64,000 bases of DNA from Micrasema longulum (taxonomy: Eukaryota > Arthropoda > Insecta > Trichoptera > Brachycentridae): NCBI GenBank assembly GCA_022494885.1, contig JAGVSM010004247.1, forward strand, positions 62,001 through 126,000. The letters are read 5' to 3'. The notes beneath the pieces were generated by a model. That model saw only the letters and a program-made list of their open reading frames with translations. It was not told the DNA's origin and did no database searches. Shown one piece after another: positions 53,085 to 63,464 of the stretch. Numbering within the stretch: the stretch's first letter is position 1; each line of letters opens with the position of its first letter. Both the position numbers and the translations under genes were made by a program.

Positions 53085-53745
53085 TTTAACATTTTACAAC
53101 AGAGATGAAGAACATTTAATAGAAGGTAATATAGAAGTCTAGGCATCTACAGGGCTCATGACCTGTCAATGGCTGGTTTAAGTGGCCACTTTACACACTG
53201 TAACATTCACCATTCTGCCCATATTTGAACATCTATATTCCTTCAATTTTGTCATCTATTGATGTTTGTGAAGATAAAGAGAGGAAACCTTTATTTATGC
53301 GGGTGAGATTCATCTAATTGAATTATTTCACCTACATACTAGGCAACGCCTGAAAATGTTATTTTTTCAATTTCTATACTTCTTCATGGACCAGGTGGAT
53401 TTATCAACAATATTTTAGGTTTGTCCAAATTTTTGTAGACTAGGACTGGATTCAACTCCCTGGGGCGCTTTTTATATTAACATATTACAACAAAGATGAA
53501 GAACATTTAAGAAAAGGTAATATAGAAGTCTAGGCATCCACAGGGCTTATGACCTGTCAATGGCTAGTTTAAGTGGCCACTTTACACACTGTGTAACATT
53601 CACCATTCTTCATTCATTCATTCATTAAATCGGATGAATCTCACCCGCATAAATAAAGGTTTCAGCTCTTTAACTTAACAAACATCAATATATGAAAAAA
53701 TTTAAGGAATTTAGATGTTCAAATATGGGCAGAATGGTACAAAGA
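53085..53745. mobile_element. Cluster of three FB copies
   Basis: Two plus-oriented copies (about 53092-53380 and 53400-53612) are followed by a minus-oriented part (53628-53740), as seen from gcatctacagggctcatgac, gcatccacagggcttatgac and the inverse gttcaaatatgggcagaatg. A (attc)n run at 53609-53625 separates the last two. Confidence 0.75.
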
Positions 53746-53749
53746 ATTC

Positions 53750-54360
53750 CTCAAATGAAGTTGACAAACACCACAAATCCACAATTGGTGTTCGTCAATC
53801 TTCTGTTTTTTTTCGTTCTCTTTCTTAAGACAATGCGTCGCTTTTAATCTTTTCCCTCCCACGTGGCGTATCCATTCTATGCTAATTTCTTTTCTCGAGC
53901 CTAGAGCACGTGGAAGTAAAACAAAAAGTTCTAGAGACATGTAGATTGACTAATAGAAGCGCTCATTAACATAACTCGTGGAGTGTCGGAGGCTTTCGTG
54001 GTGTAACATGACCACGCATTGCCCAACACATTTCTACTGATGCTTTTGTGTGTTTTTGTTTGAATTACCAGCATTTCGTCTCGTTATTTTGCTCCAACGT
54101 AATGCGAGAATACTTCGGGCGTTTGTTTCACTAATCGTCTCGTTTCATCAGTTTTAGAACTGCTCTAATTAAAGTCTTTAAATAAGTCGTTATTCTGTTA
54201 TGTCGTGTACCTGCTTAGCTTAGCAATACGGAAAAATGGCTTCCCTTTGTCAGTGAAAGCACTCCTTCATATATCCGAAAATCATTTTAAATACCGTGGT
54301 TTTCCTTTTCTTTTTTTGTCGAATTTTCATAAACTGCTGTTCTCATTCAATTTTTTATTC
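53750..54360. other. Unassigned stretch
   Basis: Moderate-GC sequence. A 73-codon minus ORF (53719-53940) is partly basic (KRLKATHCLKKENEKKQK) without recognised domain. No element ends. Confidence 0.3.
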
Positions 54361-54416
54361 TTATAATATTAGAAATCAAACACTGATTTAAGTCTACTGA
54401 ACACTTTATTTCTTTA

Positions 54417-54640
54417 TTAAAGTGACAGTTATGTCGGAATTTAATTCGACTTCAAAATTTACTTTTTTCTCTCTCATATTTTTAATAGGCTTTTAAGAAA
54501 AAAAGTTCCAACCTCGAAGCGATTTAATTTTTTAATAAATCATAATTAAAGGAAAAATTGCTCGGTGGAACAAATTTTTTGACACTTTTAATGCGGAGAT
54601 AAACGTATCGAGGGGTTCTAGACCCGTCGGAATTAACCGA
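54417..54640 (+). repeat. Dispersed repeat shared with 2098-2310
   Basis: Same order of blocks as 2098-2310: gacagttatgtcggaattta, taataggcttttaagaaaaa, ttgctcggtggaacaa, cggagataaacgtatcgagg. The preceding 50 bp (aaatcaaacactgatttaag) match the terminus of the long-arm element at 43948. Confidence 0.65.
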
Positions 54641-54721
54641 TGTACTTACATCAAAACTTGATGGTAGTAGTGTAACTTTACTGTTGGTCGGGAGACTTTT
54701 ATCTTCAACTATGACGTCATT

Positions 54722-55045
54722 TTAGAGCGTAGATATGTGTACCGTGACGTACGCTTCTCCTTGTTTCATATCGATGTACCGACCCAAAACTTGAAGGTGG
54801 GTGGTCGGTAGTATATCTTCATAATCGCTAGAGGGAATTAAAGGTGAAGGTATGACGTCTTTATCTTCCCATCCTAATCTAGGCCCCGATGTCTGAACCA
54901 CAGGACGCTGAGGGACTCGCAGAAGTTGGCATTTGCCGGGAACGGCCATTTTTAACTCTTTTTGCTCCATCCAAGAAGCGGAGATGGAATAAATACACAA
55001 GTAGGATAAGGCCTTGCTGTTATAGCGTGCATTCAGTAAAATCAT
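54722..55045 (-). other. 107-codon ORF, possible exon
   Basis: The minus-strand ORF has a composition unlike the LINE remnants: KMAVPGKCQLLRVPQRPVVQ, TSGPRLGWEDKDVIPSPLIP, TTHLQVLGRYIDMKQGEAYV, ending TVHISTL and a stop. Prolines and acidic residues are well spread and codon usage looks protein-like. It could be the last exon of a host gene or a captured fragment. I recognise no domain. A clear acceptor was not found, though a T-rich stretch lies upstream at about 54990-55010 (minus). Confidence 0.3.
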
Positions 55046-55399
55046 TTTGTTGTAGTGTCTGGCATTCCTCGATCAGGTGTAGGCAGATTTGGAACGATAC
55101 ATATGGCTTTTTTCCTCCAGCTGTTGAGCACAAAGCGCCACCCATGGATATGATCTACTGCCGTTGCATAATGCGCAACCTTTACAAAGCATTTCTTAAC
55201 TCACACTTGACGGTGGACAGTGGATGTGGGAGGGACATGATTTGTTTGCTCTACGTTTACAAAACCCGTTGAATGAGGTCCGAATATTGAAAAACAAATA
55301 TGAGTGTTTCTTCATAGAGGTGTTAAATTATTTTGTGGACATTTACCCACCTTAATTATCCACTTCTTGATAGCAATTTTATGGTGAGAGTACTCATTT

Positions 55400-55535
55400 T
55401 TTAAAAAATTGTTGCAACAGAGAAAAAAAACATTTTTGAAAAGGTATTATATAAGTCTAGGCACTTACAGAACAGACCTGTCATTGGCTGGTTTAAGTGG
55501 CCAATTTTCATACTGTATAACATTTACTATTATGC
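55400..55535 (+). mobile_element. FB fragment
   Basis: Plus orientation: ttgttgcaacagagaaaaaa, tataagtctaggcacttaca, ctgtcattggctggtttaag, then a diverged end. Confidence 0.6.
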
Positions 55536-55849
55536 CTATGTTTAATGATTATTTTTGTTATTTTTTATTGCACGTTTTACATAAAACTTTTTTTCTAAAT
55601 ATGAACACCTCGCTGGGCACAACCCGTGTCAAGGCATTCATTTACATGACGTATAGTGTCTAAAAAATATGTATAAAATACATATAAAATATTACATATT
55701 CATATTTAAATCCACACAGATATATATACATATATAATAGTAAGAGAAAAGAAAGAAAAAAAAAAGAGAAGAAAAAAAGAGAAGATATACATTTATACAA
55801 AGTTGCTGTGACAATCTAACTAGGATCATTCTAAGCTAGTCAAAAATGT

Positions 55850-56042
55850 ATAATTGATAAGATTAAGAAAGGGTCTCTTAGTTGGTTTGGTCATGTAGAA
55901 CGAATGGATGTCGAAAGAATGGTAAAACAAGTATATATGGCGAAAATGAACGGTACCGTCAGACGAAGACGATTGAGGAAGACGCGGGATGATCAGATAA
56001 ACCAAAATCTCATGTCTGGTCTCGTTAAAAGCAGGCAGTAGT
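55850..56042 (+). pseudogene. RTE-like LINE fragment
   Basis: Plus frame: DKIKKGSLSWFGHVERMDVE, RMVKQVYMAKMNGTVRRRRL and KTRDDQINQNLMSG. This is the FGHVERM block and what follows it in RTE-like proteins, diverged from 22950-23100. Short (agt)n end at 56036-56055. Confidence 0.75.
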
Positions 56043-56239
56043 AGTAGTAGCAGTTAGAGTAGAACCTTTACACGGAATAATTTTTATCATAATGTTTTTG
56101 TGCAATGGTTATTTGCTCCAGCAATGTGTCATTACCACATAATCTTGTATTATCTTCATTTTCTTCTATGTAGGGCAATTTTATCATCATTGGATGTGCA
56201 TCTCAAAGCGATGTCACGTAAATAACTATTGATACTATT

Positions 56240-57010
56240 TCCCTTTCAATGGTTTCGTCAATAAAGGATCTTAGCATTACTTTAGATAGTACTCTTCTGT
56301 CGTGAACACATTGATAATATTGTAAACAAATCTCTCAAAATTTTTCGTTTTATCAATAGAATGACGACGGACTTCAAAAATATTAATACCATCAAAACTC
56401 TTTATTGCTCACTAGTTCGCTCCCATCTATAATGTGCTTTTCCATTATATAGGACTCATATTGACCATATCGCGTCTGTCCAACACCGTTTTATCAGAAA
56501 AGTGGCATAGTTGCTTGCATTGCAAGGGGTTGAAATAGAGCGATCTCTTAATCTATCTTCATTGGAAAAACGTAGAACTGAGATAGACTTTAAATGAATT
56601 TTCAAAATACTTAATACTATAAGTGATGTCCCATCTCTGTTGCGATCAATTTCTTTTCATGTTCCCAACCGCGTCACCAGAAGTCAAAATCTGCTATTTA
56701 TCAAGTCAGTGGGGCATAAAAACAAAAGTTGCTCTTAGTAAAGAGCAACTTTTGTTTTTATGCCCCAATGTCCAGAATGTTCAGATTAGTCAATTCGTCA
56801 TACAACTTAGAATTCTTTGGGATAGATCTTCCGGCTTTTCGTAGATCTCTTCGCCACTAAAACAGTGTGGGATGAAGATGGATTTGCATGGTTTAGCTCG
56901 AAGTCTTATGTGTTTATTTATATATTGTAATACCATTATTTTATTTCCACTGTTTGTCTTTGCTACATAGTTTTATGTTCTTGTTCAGTTTCTTGTACAT
57001 ATGTTTCTTC
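56240..57010 (+). pseudogene. LINE-b C-terminal half and 3' end, with inverted duplication
   Basis: Plus frames: SLKIFRFINRMTTDFKNINT, IKTLYCSLVRSHL (stop), YRTHIDHIASVQHRFIRKVA, SSLEKRRTEIDF, ISDVPSLLRSISFHVPNRVT. Several stops are present. Around 56710-56767 the reading is interrupted by a perfect hairpin (next entry). The 3' part runs to about 57010. The copy at 62100-62970 is its closest relative here. Confidence 0.8.
56710..56767. repeat. Perfect 27-bp inverted repeat, 4-nt loop
   Basis: Left arm 56710-56736, loop agta, right arm 56741-56767; the arms are exact inverse copies (left starts tggggcataaaaacaaaagt). The right arm is the normal LINE-b sequence (compare 62370-62395 on the minus strand). 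The left arm is an added inverted copy of it. Confidence 0.9.
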
Positions 57011-57092
57011 ATATTAAAAAAAAAATGTTTATATTCAGATAACAAATATGAATAGAATATTACCACTAAATACAATTATTACATTAATGAAA

Positions 57093-57180
57093 TACATATA
57101 TATATATATATATAACGTTTCCCATTACGTAAAAGAAAAAAAACAATTCTTGTGTACATAATGGGGAGTGACGTCTTACA
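57093..57180 (+). repeat. (TA)n and short repeat shared with 18838-18905
   Basis: An (ta)n run (57096-57113) precedes aacgtttcccattacgtaaa and gtacataatggggagtgacg, paralleling 18825-18900. Confidence 0.6.
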
Positions 57181-57224
57181 GTAGTTTATTAATTTTATTT
57201 TCATTATTAATATTTTTATTTTAT

Positions 57225-58010
57225 TTTATTTATTTTCTTTTATTCAGGAAACATACAGTACAGTTACAAAGTTTAATATTTTACACAATTGACTTAATTC
57301 TAATGGACCAGTGAAGTTTCCATATTAAAAAGCAATTAAATGTAAGGTTAATTATGAAAGTATAAAAAAGAGAAGGAAAAAGAAAACACAAATGAAAGTT
57401 GTTTAAAAATTAAAATTTAAGTGAAAAAAATATTTTTTAAGGTTTGTAGTTTGTAGTGAGTATTTACAAATGGAAATAATATTTAAAATGAAGAAAATTT
57501 GTAAGAGTAATTAAGAATTAAGAATGGAAATAAAGAATGAAAAACATGCTCAGATGTAAAAATAAAATAAAATAGTATAAACATTTTTTTTAAAAAAGGA
57601 AAAATATAAACACATATTTATTTTAAGAGATTCAAAGAAACGTTGAGAAGAATCTTTAAGTGAAATATAAGACAGTAAATTTAAATTTAGGTCAATTTAA
57701 AAAATTAGGACAACATATATAAATTTAGGACAACCTATATAAATTACAAAAAAAATTAATAGGAACGGTGTTTTTAATCAGTTCTACATAAATAAGAATT
57801 ACAAATGTAACGTTTTACTTCTTTCTTAAATAAGTGGTATTCCTGACTGTACTTTTTATTTTCTTTGTTCCTTTCATTAAATAAAAGAATTCTTTTAAAA
57901 GTATAATGATGTTGTGCTGTAGTTGTTTTTAATTTAGGGATTTATATATATATTATGTATATTAAGATATAACTGTTGTAATTGGATTAGGCCGTATGTA
58001 TACAATAAAT
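57225..58010 (-). pseudogene. LINE 3' part, poorly coding
   Basis: The minus-strand tail with tgtatgtttcctgaataaaa near 57245 recurs at 59797-59820 (tttttattcagaaaacatac). Long A-rich 3' sequence follows, then around 57960-57800 remnants that look like LINE C-terminal coding without clear motifs. Confidence 0.45.
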
Positions 58011-58019
58011 AAATAAATG

Positions 58020-58400
58020 ACCGAAAAAAATTGTAAACAGGTCACCCCTTCACTAATCAAATTCGTTCAAATGGTACCCTTTGAGATGTATTTCTTAATT
58101 CATTTTGACATTCCACTATCGTTCGTCGCAAGCGCAAACGCTCGCCACTGTAGCCATGCACTTAGAATCGCACCCCTTTTTCAGAAAAACGGTTTTCTCG
58201 TGCCACGAAAGTGATTCAGGATACCACCCCTGGTCTTTAAAGAGCCTAGCTGCCGAGTGACGGACGATTGCTTTCATGTGGAGTTTACGCAATATTGTAT
58301 TGTAATGGCTTGAACGGGGGCATTTCTAGTAATTTAAGTGTGCCTAATTTTTGCTACACAAATGCTAGATTCACCTTCTAATTAACTTTTAGTTTCTTCT
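58020..58400. other. Unassigned stretch with hairpin-MITE remnant
   Basis: Near 58185-58235 aaaaacggttttctcgtgcc and a ggataccacccctgg end resemble the hairpin MITE family. The rest shows nothing recognisable. Confidence 0.35.
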
Positions 58401-58402
58401 TT

Positions 58403-58813
58403 TTAATTTAATCTAAGGAAGCATTTCCGTCTGTTGTCTGAAGTCTTTCGGATACTCAAATTCATTTGGTCAAACCTGTTTGCTATCATTAATGGATTCA
58501 CGTTTTTCGCGAGTGCGGGGCGTTCGCTGGTCGGTCGCTTCACACGTTTCCCCATACCGGTTTTTAACTCCAAGATCAAGTTTACTTCTCCGACAACAAT
58601 AACACAATCAGCCGATTGAAAGGTCGACCCGGCGTAGAAAGAACGGGAGAAAGTGACGGAGCGTCCCCCGGGGCACTTTGGTGAAAGATCGTCACGTTTT
58701 GTCCGAGGAAAGCTTAATCCCCGATCGGGCTGTAACGCGCGGAATCCCCAACATTGTATCCAACAGTTGAGTTTGACCAGCGGTGAACAACTTGCCATAG
58801 ATGGAGATACCAC
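58403..58813 (-). other. 136-codon ORF in CpG-rich DNA
   Basis: The longest minus ORF outside the recognised elements. It is Ser/Arg/Pro-rich near the start (for example CPGGRSVTFSRSFYAG) with no known domain. The plus strand is also open in places (58434-58619, 58653-58874), which is expected where CpG content is high. A host exon or promoter region (for example ggagcgtcccccggggcact near 58658) is possible. Evidence is only length and composition. Confidence 0.25.
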
Positions 58814-58966
58814 TTTTGCTGTTATTGTAAAGGTTTTTGTCGCTTTATGCCACTGTGGAAGAGAAACGTCGTAAACCTTTCTGAATCATTTCTCCTCCAT
58901 TGCGGGATATTATAACCCTTTTTCTCGTATGTGTAGACAGTTAAACACAAATACATTGCAACAATA

Positions 58967-59335
58967 TTTTGAGTTTGTCCAAATTTTTGTAGACAAGCAC
59001 TGGATTCAACTCCCTGGGGAGCTGTTTATATTAACATTTTACAACAGGGATGAAGAACATCCAAGAGAAGGTAATATAGAAGTCTAGGCATCTACAGGGC
59101 TTATTGCCGGTAGAGCATGGATGATGAAAGCGGGTGATAAGAAGGAATGGAGACGTTTGGAAGAGGCCTTTATCCAGCAGTGAAGAGGATAAGGCTGAAG
59201 AAGAAGATATTCAAATGTAGGCAGAATGGTGAACAGACAGGTCATAAGCCCTTTAGATACCCAAGCTTATGTATTGCCTTATCTAAAAAAAAAAATCATC
59301 TGTGTTGCAATGTGTTATAATAATAAATAAATCAT
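58967..59335. mobile_element. FB copies with a nested LINE tail
   Basis: A plus copy (58967-59105: gagtttgtccaaatttttgt, gcactggattcaactccctg) breaks at ctacagggctta. It is followed by about 95 bp (59106-59205) that translate as MKAGDKKEWRRLEEAFIQQ and stop, a typical terminal block of another LINE type. The FB sequence then continues with aaatgtaggcagaatggtga and an inverse part to 59330. Confidence 0.65.
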
Positions 59336-59339
59336 TTGA

Positions 59340-59550
59340 TAGCTGTTGTTGATACACCTTGTTGATCGCTAGCTTAATTCAATATTTTATTTAGGTTGCA
59401 CAACAACCTTCTGTCAAATAAATATTCACATTCAAAGTAGCTTTGCTCTCAAAAGGCTAAACAATTCTCACGCTTTAATACGTCAACTCCAAAATCATTC
59501 ACATGAATCTCTTCATTTGAAATTTATCTATAGATCTGTAGTTTTCATCC
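59340..59550. other. Unassigned stretch
   Basis: No gene or element end seen. Confidence 0.3.
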
Positions 59551-59553
59551 ACC

Positions 59554-59680
59554 AGCTATTCTGAACCGCTCTCGGGGCCATAGAAAACACTTTATCTCTT
59601 GTATTTTGTTAGTAAATACACGAGCTAAATGGTTTTTCTACGGCCGCGAGAGCGTTTGGAATGCCAGCCCTGGACTGGAC
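59554..59680. mobile_element. Hairpin MITE, diverged copy
   Basis: Left part cagctattctgaaccgctct and right part gagcgtttggaatgccagcc; the interior tatctcttgtattttgttag parallels 36800-36830. Confidence 0.6.
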
Positions 59681-59996
59681 ACAGATACTAAGAAATGATC
59701 TAGGGCAGAGATCGGCAAATCAAGGCTTGCGAGCTAAATGGGATTCTTTACCCACTTGAGCGCAATCACACAGAGCAAGTTTCACGTTTTTAAATTTTTA
59801 TTCAGAAAACATACAGTCATACATAAAAAGTATTAAAAACAACGATTTTCTATCAAAAAAAGACCAATTAAGTTTTTATAAATGATATAAAAGATTTAAA
59901 CATTAAATATGACAAAAAATTAATAACTAAGAAACTCAAGTGAGAAAATAATAATTGTTAACATTTACGTTTTCTATGGAGGTTAATAAATAAAAA

Positions 59997-60639
59997 TACC
60001 GTAAAACGGGGTTAAATTGCATCACTTTTTAATAACTTTTCAGCTATAATGATTTTTTTCATCGAGGAGATGAGTAGTGTTTTTGACAATAAATGTCATG
60101 GTTATATAATATATTTCCTTTACTTTTTTGTGGTTATAAGTATATTTTGTAGTTTCATATACAAGCTATAATTTTTTGAAAACTGATGCAAAGTAAGCCC
60201 TAGGGCGGGGTGACATTGCATCACTTTTTTTTTCCTTCAGTATCTTAATAGATTCCACATGGACATGGAAATATTAATATTAATATTTTTTGGTAAATTT
60301 AGTAAGAAATACTGGTGTTATCAAATACATAACAAAATTCAACATACGAAACGACTTTACTCACCTTAGAATGATACACACTGTTGAAGATGTGATAAGA
60401 ATTACCTATAGAAATTATTCATAAAAACTGCACAACCAACCCAAACCGCTAATCGCTCAGTACTAAAGTACCATATTGAATGGAAAATAACCTTAGGTAA
60501 GAGTGAAAAGTGACATCCATTGAATATTTGGAGAAACAATGAGTTATTGTTAGTAGCAATGACAACAGGTGTCTCTAAAAACTTTTTTTTTTGATGCAAT
60601 GTTACCCTTGATGGTGCAATTTAACCCCGTTTTACGGTA
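59997..60639. mobile_element. Second pogo/mariner-like element (639 bp)
   Basis: 59999-60637 between TA dinucleotides. Both ends start ccgtaaaacggggttaaatt and go on to gca. Variants of the end motif recur inside at about 60200-60225 (gggcggggtgacattgcatc) and 60593-60607. There is no transposase ORF; a 65-codon minus ORF (60402-60599) is not related. The layout (G-rich terminus plus repeated tgacatt/tgcatca motifs) parallels the pogo-type element at 29889. Confidence 0.82.
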
Positions 60640-60644
60640 CCGAA

Positions 60645-61135
60645 TGCACACCCCGAGTCATCTACGCACACACACATGAACGCACATATAAAACATACAC
60701 AAACATATACATTACGTGCGGTACATATACATAGCATAAACCACTCAAGATGCACATTCAGCAACTATCCCAAATAATCGACCCCGTGAAGAAATTTTCT
60801 GTACAAATGCAACGTGCAGTTAAAAATGTCTACATCAATACTGAGTCCGTTATAATTTCTACAGGTACGTCTAATGAATGAATTCGTGGTTTAATTGTTT
60901 TTACGAGTTGGTTCAATTTGTTTTGTCTACGGGCCCTGAAGAAAAACTTTCAAGAGTATATTTTATAGAGTCGACATATTTCGTGTTACTGTCATAAAGT
61001 TCAGAGCCATCCCAGCTTCCTATAACTCTAATTACTGGGTATTTTTATTTTACCATTTTATCACATTTTAATTGTACGGCATTTTTTTTGTTCGTGTTTC
61101 GTATGCCTTTAATATATTTTTGCAATGTTAATAAA
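60645..61135 (-). pseudogene. LINE remnant
   Basis: The minus strand from about 61020 reads a degraded LINE C-terminal region (for example SELYDSNTKYVDSIKYTLE). An acac-rich piece at 60665-60700 follows. Assignment is by composition and weak similarity to the other ends here. Confidence 0.35.
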
Positions 61136-61153
61136 CGTATTGAATAAATTAAT

Positions 61154-61380
61154 TTAAGATTGAAATCTTAGGATCTTTTGACCGATGAATTTGCCGGCCA
61201 CTGATCTAGGCCAACAATTATAAAATATCGTATGTACCTCAAATCCTTTTCTCAGATTTTGACTTCTGGTGACACGATTGGGAACATAAAAAGAAATTGA
61301 TTGCAACAGAGATGGGTCATCACTTGTAGCGTTAAGTATTTTGAAAATGCTTATAAGGTCCATCTCTGAAATGCCGTTTT
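61154..61380 (-). pseudogene. LINE-b C-terminal fragment
   Basis: Minus frame: MDLISIFKILNATSDDPSLL, then QSISFYVPNRVTRSQNLRKG, matching 62400-62530 and 56600-56700. It is cut off at both sides. Confidence 0.78.
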
Positions 61381-61384
61381 AGTG

Positions 61385-61780
61385 ATTGACACTATTTTCA
61401 GAAGGTGATTATTACAGATTTTTGTATGAAAGCGGCCTGGCTGTTTTTAACAGAACATAGAATTGACCTTACTGCACCCGATAACACCAAAATCTAGTTT
61501 TTTCAAAATTGTGGACTGGCTACGTTCAATCATTGTGCTTAAGAATTGCCGAAAGCCGTTTTAATCTTTGCCTTCTATCTATCTACGAGTGTATTGCCTT
61601 TCCATTTCTTGCTGAAGCATTTTTTGTGTCGATTTTTAGACAATCTCGCTCCGTTCACTCGAAATTGTATCGACAATGGCGGGCCTTGTATTTTCGTACG
61701 GCGAAGCGTGGCAGAGTTCGCCTTCGTCTGGCACATTCTGAATAGATTGTAATGAAATATCTGCGCTCTTTTGATTTACC
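61385..61780. other. Unassigned stretch with a short repeat
   Basis: 61460-61535 repeats the block at 17605-17695 (tgacc--actgcacccgataa, tcaaaattgtggactggct). 61545-61760 holds two overlapping ORFs without motifs. Confidence 0.35.
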
Positions 61781-61784
61781 TCAA

Positions 61785-61932
61785 TATTTTGAGTTTGTCC
61801 AAATTTTGGAGACAAGGACTGGATTCAACTCCCCGGGGAAGAAGAACATTTTAGAGAAGGTGATACGGAAGTCTAGGCATCTACAGGGCTTATGACCTGT
61901 CAGTGGCTGGTTTAAGTGGGCACTTTAAACAC
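61785..61932 (+). mobile_element. FB fragment
   Basis: Plus orientation: tgagtttgtccaaattttgg, aaggactggattcaactccc, gcatctacagggcttatgac, agtggctggtttaagtggg, with an internal deletion. Confidence 0.7.
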
Positions 61933-61934
61933 GT

Positions 61935-61965
61935 GTGCGTCTTATGGTCCGTAAAATACGGTACG
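61935..61965. mobile_element. Terminus of the 104-bp mariner-type MITE
   Basis: The sequence gtgcgtcttatggtccgtaa, then aatacggta, equals the right end of 27760-27863. It adjoins the FB fragment directly. Confidence 0.75.
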
Positions 61966-62094
61966 ATAAAATATTACTTTCGATGGTCAAATATAATATA
62001 ATGGTGAGCTGCGCGTATTTGCTTATATGGACGATTCGCTCTTGGCTAACACTACATATTATTTATTTATTTATTATATATATATATACGGCCT

Positions 62095-62970
62095 CAGCCA
62101 ATTACAACATTCACATGAAGAAACATAAATGCAAGAAACTGAACAAAAAGAACATAAAACTATTTAGCAAAGACAAACAAGGGCAAAACAATAATAGCAT
62201 ACAATATATTCAAAAAAACGAAAGACCAAAAACTTTGAGCTAAACCATGCCAATCCAACTTCATCCCACACTGTTTGGTCGCGAAGAGATCTACGAAAAG
62301 CCGGAAGATCTATCCCAAAAAATTCCAAGTCGTGTGATGAATTGACTAATCTACACATTCTGGACATTGGGGCATAAAAACCAAAGTTGCTCTTAGAAGA
62401 TTTTATAAATGGCAGATTTTGACTTCTGGTGACACGGTTGGGAACATGAAAAGAAATTGATCGCAACAGAGATGGGACATCACTTAAAGCATTAAGTATT
62501 TTGAAAATGCATGTAAGGTCCATCTCAGTTCTATGTCTCTCCAATGAAGACAGATTAAGAGATTGCTCTATTTCAGAATAGGAAAGCTATTAGCTATTAT
62601 ATACTTATCAATGAAAAGTCTTTTACAAGCTAATAGCTAATAGCTAAAGCATATAAAGACTTGCACCAAAAAAATTAAGAGATTGCTCTATTTCAAAATA
62701 AGAATAATTTGTAATCCGAGCAACCATGCCACTTTTCTTAGAAAACGGTGTTGGACAGACTCGATATGGTCAATATGAGTCCTGTAGAATGGAGACCAAA
62801 TAGGAGATGCGTATTCTAGATGGGGTCGAACTAGTGAGCAATAAAGAGTTTTGGTGGTATTAATATTTTTAAAGTCCGCCGTCACTCTATTGATAAAACC
62901 GAGAAGTTTGAGAGATTTGTTTACAATATTATGCTTTCTGATTTTATAATTTAAGGTATGATAAACAAAA
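62095..62970 (-). pseudogene. LINE-b C-terminal half with 3' end
   Basis: Minus frames from about 62940: DFKNINTTKTLYCSLVRPHL, EYASPIWSPFYRTHIDHIES, VQHRFLRKVAWLLGL; a small insertion at about 62595-62675; then RTEMDLTCIFKILNALSDVP, SLLRSISFHVPNRVTRSQNL, FGFYAPMSRMCRLVNSSHDL and EFFGIDLPAFRRSL to a frame end near 62164. It is a close relative of 56240-57010 and better preserved. Confidence 0.87.
62595..62690. mobile_element. Small hairpin insertion with long flanking duplication
   Basis: About 95 bp lie between two copies of attaagagattgctctatttc (62558-62578 region and 62676-62697) inside the LINE-b coding sequence. The insert starts gaaagctattagctattata, contains the exact inverse tattagctaatagc-type arm (15 bp, taatagctaatagct), and ends in aaaaaa. 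The long duplication and A-rich end suggest retroposition of a small RNA. Confidence 0.6.
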
Positions 62971-63044
62971 GAGGTGAGTTTTCAGTTTTATTTTAGTTTA
63001 GTTAAGGGAAGGCTGAGCCCGGCATCGGCAACAGCACGATTTAT

Positions 63045-63460
63045 TTTATTATTTATTTATATTTATTTATAAATCATAGAACACAAAGTACTTTACAAGT
63101 ATAACACGTTGAATTACATTCCCAGGAGTTACAACAACTCAATTCGGTACATAAATAATATTAACATTTAGAAAATAACACATATTTAGAACAACAAAGA
63201 GACAAAGAAAGTTTAGCACCTTTATAACTAAATATACAACAACAATATATAAGCCTAAAACCTTTTCTTACACAAGCAGAATAAATATATATATAAATAA
63301 AAAACGCTTTTAAGAATAAAAAAAAAGTAGTGAATCTACTTAGGTAGATAAGGTCATTAACATCACATGCCATGCAGATGATGCTGCCATAGTGATGATA
63401 AGAACATATCCATCTCAGTTAGTAAACATCTGGATGCCTAAGAAATGTCGTATAGTACAG
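63045..63460 (-). mobile_element. LINE 3' tail and adjoining sequence
   Basis: tttatttataaatcatagaa and attacattcccaggagttac match 8218-8330. The following 63200-63460 has no readable coding, except a motif catgccatgcagatgatgct that I could not place. Confidence 0.45.
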
Positions 63461-63464
63461 TGAA

